Assembly (NCBI GenBank): GCA_964036295.1
Contig: OZ038462.1
Location: forward strand, 32,260,355 to 32,324,354
Source: Plumapathes pennacea
Lineage: Eukaryota > Cnidaria > Anthozoa > Antipatharia > Myriopathidae
Direction: 5' to 3'
DNA: 64,000 nt
The notes under the pieces were generated by a model. It made no database searches. It was not told where the DNA came from and saw only the letters and a program-made list of their open reading frames with translations. Positions 60,065-64,000 of this stretch are shown piece after piece. The position numbers and the translations under genes are program-made. How positions within the stretch are numbered: position 1 is the first letter of the stretch; each line of letters starts with the position of its first letter.

Positions 60065-63000
60065 ATGAGAGGTTTCTTGTTCTTTGCCTGCATTTTTGCA
60101 ATACACTTCTTTTCCGAACAACAAGGTTTGTGCTCGCAAGGACTGGCAAGAAGTGCTGGACTCTCCTACGGTAACTTCGTTAAGCATTTGTTTCACCATC
60201 TCAACGTCAGCCAAGTTGAATCAAGTTTGGTAAACGACATGACAGACTGCGCCATCACTTGTCTTGGCGTTGTCACTTGCTTCTCCTACAACGTGGCGGC
60301 ACAGCCCAACATCGACAATCGTATTCTGTGTGAACTGCTCGCTTCTGACAAGTACAACTTCTCTGAGAAGTTTCAAGCAAATCCTCACTTCCATCACTAT
60401 GCCATTCACGTAAGTTTCGCCGGCACTTTTTTCAACAAAATTGTTGCGATGTGCATGTGCGACAAGCTTTCAATATATGAAGTGTTTTGTTTTGCTTATA
60501 TTCCCGAATGCTACTTACATCGAACAAAAACAGAGATTTCCGCCACTGAGAAATGTCGTATCTGAACACACGTAAAAATACGATATTTTTACGTGTGTTA
60601 ATATCAGCCAAGCAGTGATCTTGCATGTTTTTGCATTTCTTAGTGGCGAAAATCTCTGTATCACACCAGAGTTTATGAAATAAATAGAATAATACACGGA
60701 CGCTTGGTGATATGAAATTTATCTTTTCGTGTTCATCTCGATATCTCACTCGTTCGCTTCGCTCACTCTTGAGATATCGAGATGAGCACTCGGAGATAAG
60801 TTTCATATCTCCGCGTGCCCATGTATTATTCTCTATATCATCGTTCTGTGACCAGTTAGCGATAATGATCCGAAAGTTTGTTTGTTTGCTTGCTTTTTAA
60901 TCCCTTGAAACCTGTTTTTGTAGAACAAGTGCTCAGAGGGACCCTGTGTGAATGGGGGGAGATGCATCGCTCTCTACTCTCATGGCGACTTCAAGTGCAA
61001 ATGTCTTTTTGGATTTAAAGGAAAGAAATGCGAAAAAGGTGAGTTGAAGCCGAACATAGTATCATCCTGGGAACGAGGATGACATAGTACGTGCAGGGCC
61101 ACGTCCACAGTAGTCCAGGATTTTTTTTAACTAAAAACGCGTTCTGTATTTTCCGCTTTGGCCTTCCATCCACAGTATGACGGCATTTTTGGTCACGAAA
61201 ACGCAACTTTTTTAAAACGCTCTCCAAAGTGGAAGTGTTTTGAAAACGCAACTTTATCTGACGTCACGTTCCTTTGTATTCACTCAGTTTTGCGTTTTAG
61301 TGTGGACGACCAACAATGAATTGAAAACGATGAGGGTGGAGGGAGCAATTGTCGTAAACGGAAAATAACATGCGTTTTGGAAAATTTCCGGACAAGTGTG
61401 GACGTGAGCTGAAGCTAATTAATCACCGCACGGAGTGCTAATTAAATATGAACATCATTCAATAAACGATCTTAATTTCGCCCAATTGTGAATTATGCCG
61501 TGACCGTTTGCTTATCACGGTAAATTCTACACGGCAGCCTATTAGTACTGATAAATAGAATTCGTGAAAGCATTTTCCAAATTTCCAGTTAACACGTCTT
61601 TCAAATGAGTTGTGAAAACAAGATAAATAAATTAAGAGATTGCTTGACACTGAAAAGCGCGAATGGTCATCATAATTGTATCAAACCCACTTTTTCACTA
61701 AATCCATATGGTAAGTGGGTTTAGCGCTTTTTAAGATGCATCGAACAACGAACAGTTAAAATAAAAATCTTTGCACAGTGCGCATGGATAAATTTACATT
61801 TTTTTCTCGAATGTTTAATTGGTTTTTGTTAATACTGTGATAGTACGAAAAGCATATTCATCAGTCTTGACAACATTTTGAATTCAAACAAAGAACACAC
61901 AGGCCACATGCACTGTGTTCAGGGTAGCCATGCAATCATATTAAAGATTTGGAGTATACCACCCGCAGTCAAGGCAATCTACCCTTAAATTTAGTCTGGG
62001 AAAAAGAAAAACAGCTACTTTGCTTCAACGTGAAAAAGGCCATTAGTAAAACAAATTATTTATTCCATCACTAAATAACAGCGCGTTTAAAAATGGTTAC
62101 AGAAGAAGAAAACATCGTATTACGTTCGTTACTAATTTTAATCGAATCTGGAAACTAAACATATTCTCTTTCTTCACACTACTGTATGTTCAGACGTGGA
62201 CGAGTGTAAAGAAAGCGAAAACAACTGCTCGTCAAATGCCGCTTGTCAAAACACTGCCGGTTCATTCAAATGCACGTGCAACAGTGGTTACCAAGGAGAC
62301 GGCGTTGAGTGTGACAGTAAGACAACGTGCTTTAGACGCTGAACAGTCTGTGTATTTCTCACTGACATTTTTTGCTATCCAGCTCGTGAGAGCAAGTTTC
62401 TTCGAGAATAGCATGCATTCAAATTCTGATTTTCTTTCGCTTTCTTGTAAACAGACATAGACGAGTGCTACGAAAACAAAGACAACTGTGACGTAAATGC
62501 TGCGTGCAAAAACACAGAAGGCTCATTCGACTGCACTTGCAACAATGGTTACCAAGGAGACGGCGTTCAGTGCAGCGGTAAGTGAAACAATGTATAGACT
62601 GCTGCCTGAATAAGTCATTTTCACAGTCATGCCACCTTAACTGTAATGATACTGTCCCGTTCAGGGTAGCCAATCATATTACAGACTTGTACTATGCCAC
62701 CCGCTGACATTCTACATAATTGCTTTCTAACCAAAGAAGAAGCTAGTTTTCCACTCTGCCCGCCAAGTTTCATCATCAGGTAGCCCGCCAGACACATCTC
62801 AGCCACGCGAACTGTCCATGATTGTGAAAGTGGCTTATAGTGTAAAGTGCCTATAGATACTTCTTATTGACCGAGCATGAGGTCTGTACGGAGAAAATAT
62901 CGCCCGAGTTTATCATTTTCTCAACAGAAAGATAAGTTCCTTCACTCAAGTCTTCAAAGATGTTGAAATGAAATGGCGTTCACACTTACAGTTTCAGTAA

Positions 63001-64000
63001 GCTTGTATGAACTCCCCTTGCGGCACAGTGACAACAAACAATCAGTCTGCTCGTAGCTCCGCAAACGGTTCATTGAGATTGTTCACGTCACTTTTGACTG
63101 AAGTTTGCTGTGCCTTCTACGTTGCTCTAAGTGTTTAGCACGTAGTGCAAGATGTGAACCAATTCTCAGAATACGGTGCTTGAGCCGCCGTTCGTGATGC
63201 CACAAACCAAGTCAACAAAAATTCATCTCCAACCGTTTTCTCGGCTTACAAATTAGTTTCCGTGGTGGTATTTTTTTCTTACATATTTATGTTATACCGC
63301 TTTGCCTTCAGCCAAACGTAGCCGACAATTCACTGAAAGCAAAGAATTGCACGACCTCGTGATTCATGTGTTCAATCTGCCGGTCCGTAATCGAGCACAC
63401 GGGCGTTACAGGAAAATGACCGGCAAATACACCAATCAAAGCGCGCGATTTCACCGGAAATAGCTCCAGCCATATAGTAATATCAAATATTTCATCATTA
63501 AAATCTGTTCAAGTAAACAGTTGACCAGCACATGGTTATTTAACATCTATTCACCGAAGTGGAGTTGAAGAGCGGTGCATTTACCGAGCCGCATTATTTA
63601 TCAAGCTAAATCGTAAGAAACAATGTCAAACATAAGTACCATCACCTTTCAGACCAAGTTTGAGGTCTGTATCCTGAGAAATAAACTAAATAGTGGAATC
63701 AAAATAAATGTACAGATTTCCTTACTACGTAACTGATAATTTCTTTCATCTGATTGTATATCATTAAAAATATGGTTATTTTTCTGTAGATTTGCGTCTG
63801 TCAGACTCCAAGATCCTCAGAGGACATTCCGATTACGAAGCAAAGTTGAGTGAATACCTGGCACCTGTGCAAGTGAGTGGTAAGCAGTGGATGTTGTGCT
63901 TCAGGGCTTCTGAACATCAGTACAGAGCTGCTGCTTTTCACACTGCTTGTGACAACAAAGGCCCAACGGTGACACTGATTCGAGTTGGAATCTACGTGTT
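60065..64000 (+). CDS. Secreted PAN/apple-like, EGF, cbEGF x2 and TLDc protein, copy B (3'-partial)
   Basis: Exons 60065-60409, 60924-61038, 62194-62316, 62455-62577 and 63790 onward, the last cut by the window end. Exon 1 encodes a signal peptide ([19 protein letters not shown]) and the PAN/apple-like region; exon 2 is an EGF as in copy A. Exons 3 and 4 (123 nt each, 41 codons, phase 1 at both ends) encode calcium-binding-type EGFs: DVDEC and NIDEC starts, [12 protein letters not shown] and [12 protein letters not shown] hydroxylation-site patterns, and GYQGDGV. Exon 5 starts the TLDc domain ([26 protein letters not shown]). No stop or frameshift appears in the visible part. Differences from copy A are mostly substitutions. 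The start is at 60065; the upstream ATG of copy A is missing here. Function unknown; predicted extracellular. Confidence 0.85.
60531..60658. mobile_element. TIR element in the first intron of copy B
   Basis: Inverted ends CAGAGATTTCCGCCACT and AGTGGCGAAAATCTCTG, with an internal palindrome around ACACACGTAAAAATA. It is absent from the equivalent intron of copy A (after about 46548), so it inserted after duplication or was lost there. Confidence 0.65.
60684..60836. mobile_element. Foldback element in the first intron of copy B
   Basis: Near-palindrome with ends ATAGAATAATACACGG and ATGTATTATTCTCTAT, folding about GCGAAGCGA-like bases near 60757. Absent from copy A at the matching place. Confidence 0.65.
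62864..63478. mobile_element. About 615-bp insertion in copy B, family unknown
   Basis: Copy A runs straight from GTGCCTATAG to TATCAAATATT (about 48840). Copy B has about 615 extra bases, bounded by TATAG on both sides, which may be a target duplication. No terminal repeats or coding frame are recognised. Confidence 0.45.

Overview
The window reads as animal nuclear DNA, most likely from a cnidarian such as a stony coral or a relative. Genes have many short exons with consensus GT/AG junctions, AT-rich introns, many short inverted-repeat elements, and a secreted PAN/EGF/TLDc protein. The lineage is an inference from gene content and style; no species marker was seen.

Positions 178-43166 (+) hold an axonemal dynein heavy chain. 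Chaining 86 exons by splice sites and phase gives one uninterrupted 11,592-nt frame (3,863 residues and a stop). Tail, linker, AAA1-AAA6, stalk with microtubule-binding domain and C-terminal domain all appear in order. Only the extreme N-terminus lies upstream of the window. Remembered family sequences place it in the single-headed inner-arm group DNAH3/DNAH7/DNAH12, closest to DNAH12. Three introns have GC rather than GT donors. Introns carry many foldback/TIR elements, two tRNA-derived SINEs and pogo-like fragments.

Positions 46082-53648 (+) hold a second gene for a predicted secreted protein: signal peptide, PAN/apple-like region, EGF, TLDc. Its introns are phase 1. Its 5.6-kb intron holds one short Helitron-like element and a nested pair of longer ones.

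From about 55073 to the window end lies a diverged, rearranged tandem copy of the dynein 3' end plus the secreted gene. The dynein part (55073-58108) is a pseudogene with two CAG-to-TAG stops, a 1-nt deletion, lost exons and a fused exon. The second secreted gene (60065 to beyond 64000) is open as far as visible and has two calcium-binding-type EGF exons that the first copy lacks. Comparing the copies gives empty sites for the Helitron-like insertions and a likely route for loss of the EGF exons.

No rRNA, CRISPR, operon or bacterial/viral gene cluster was seen.
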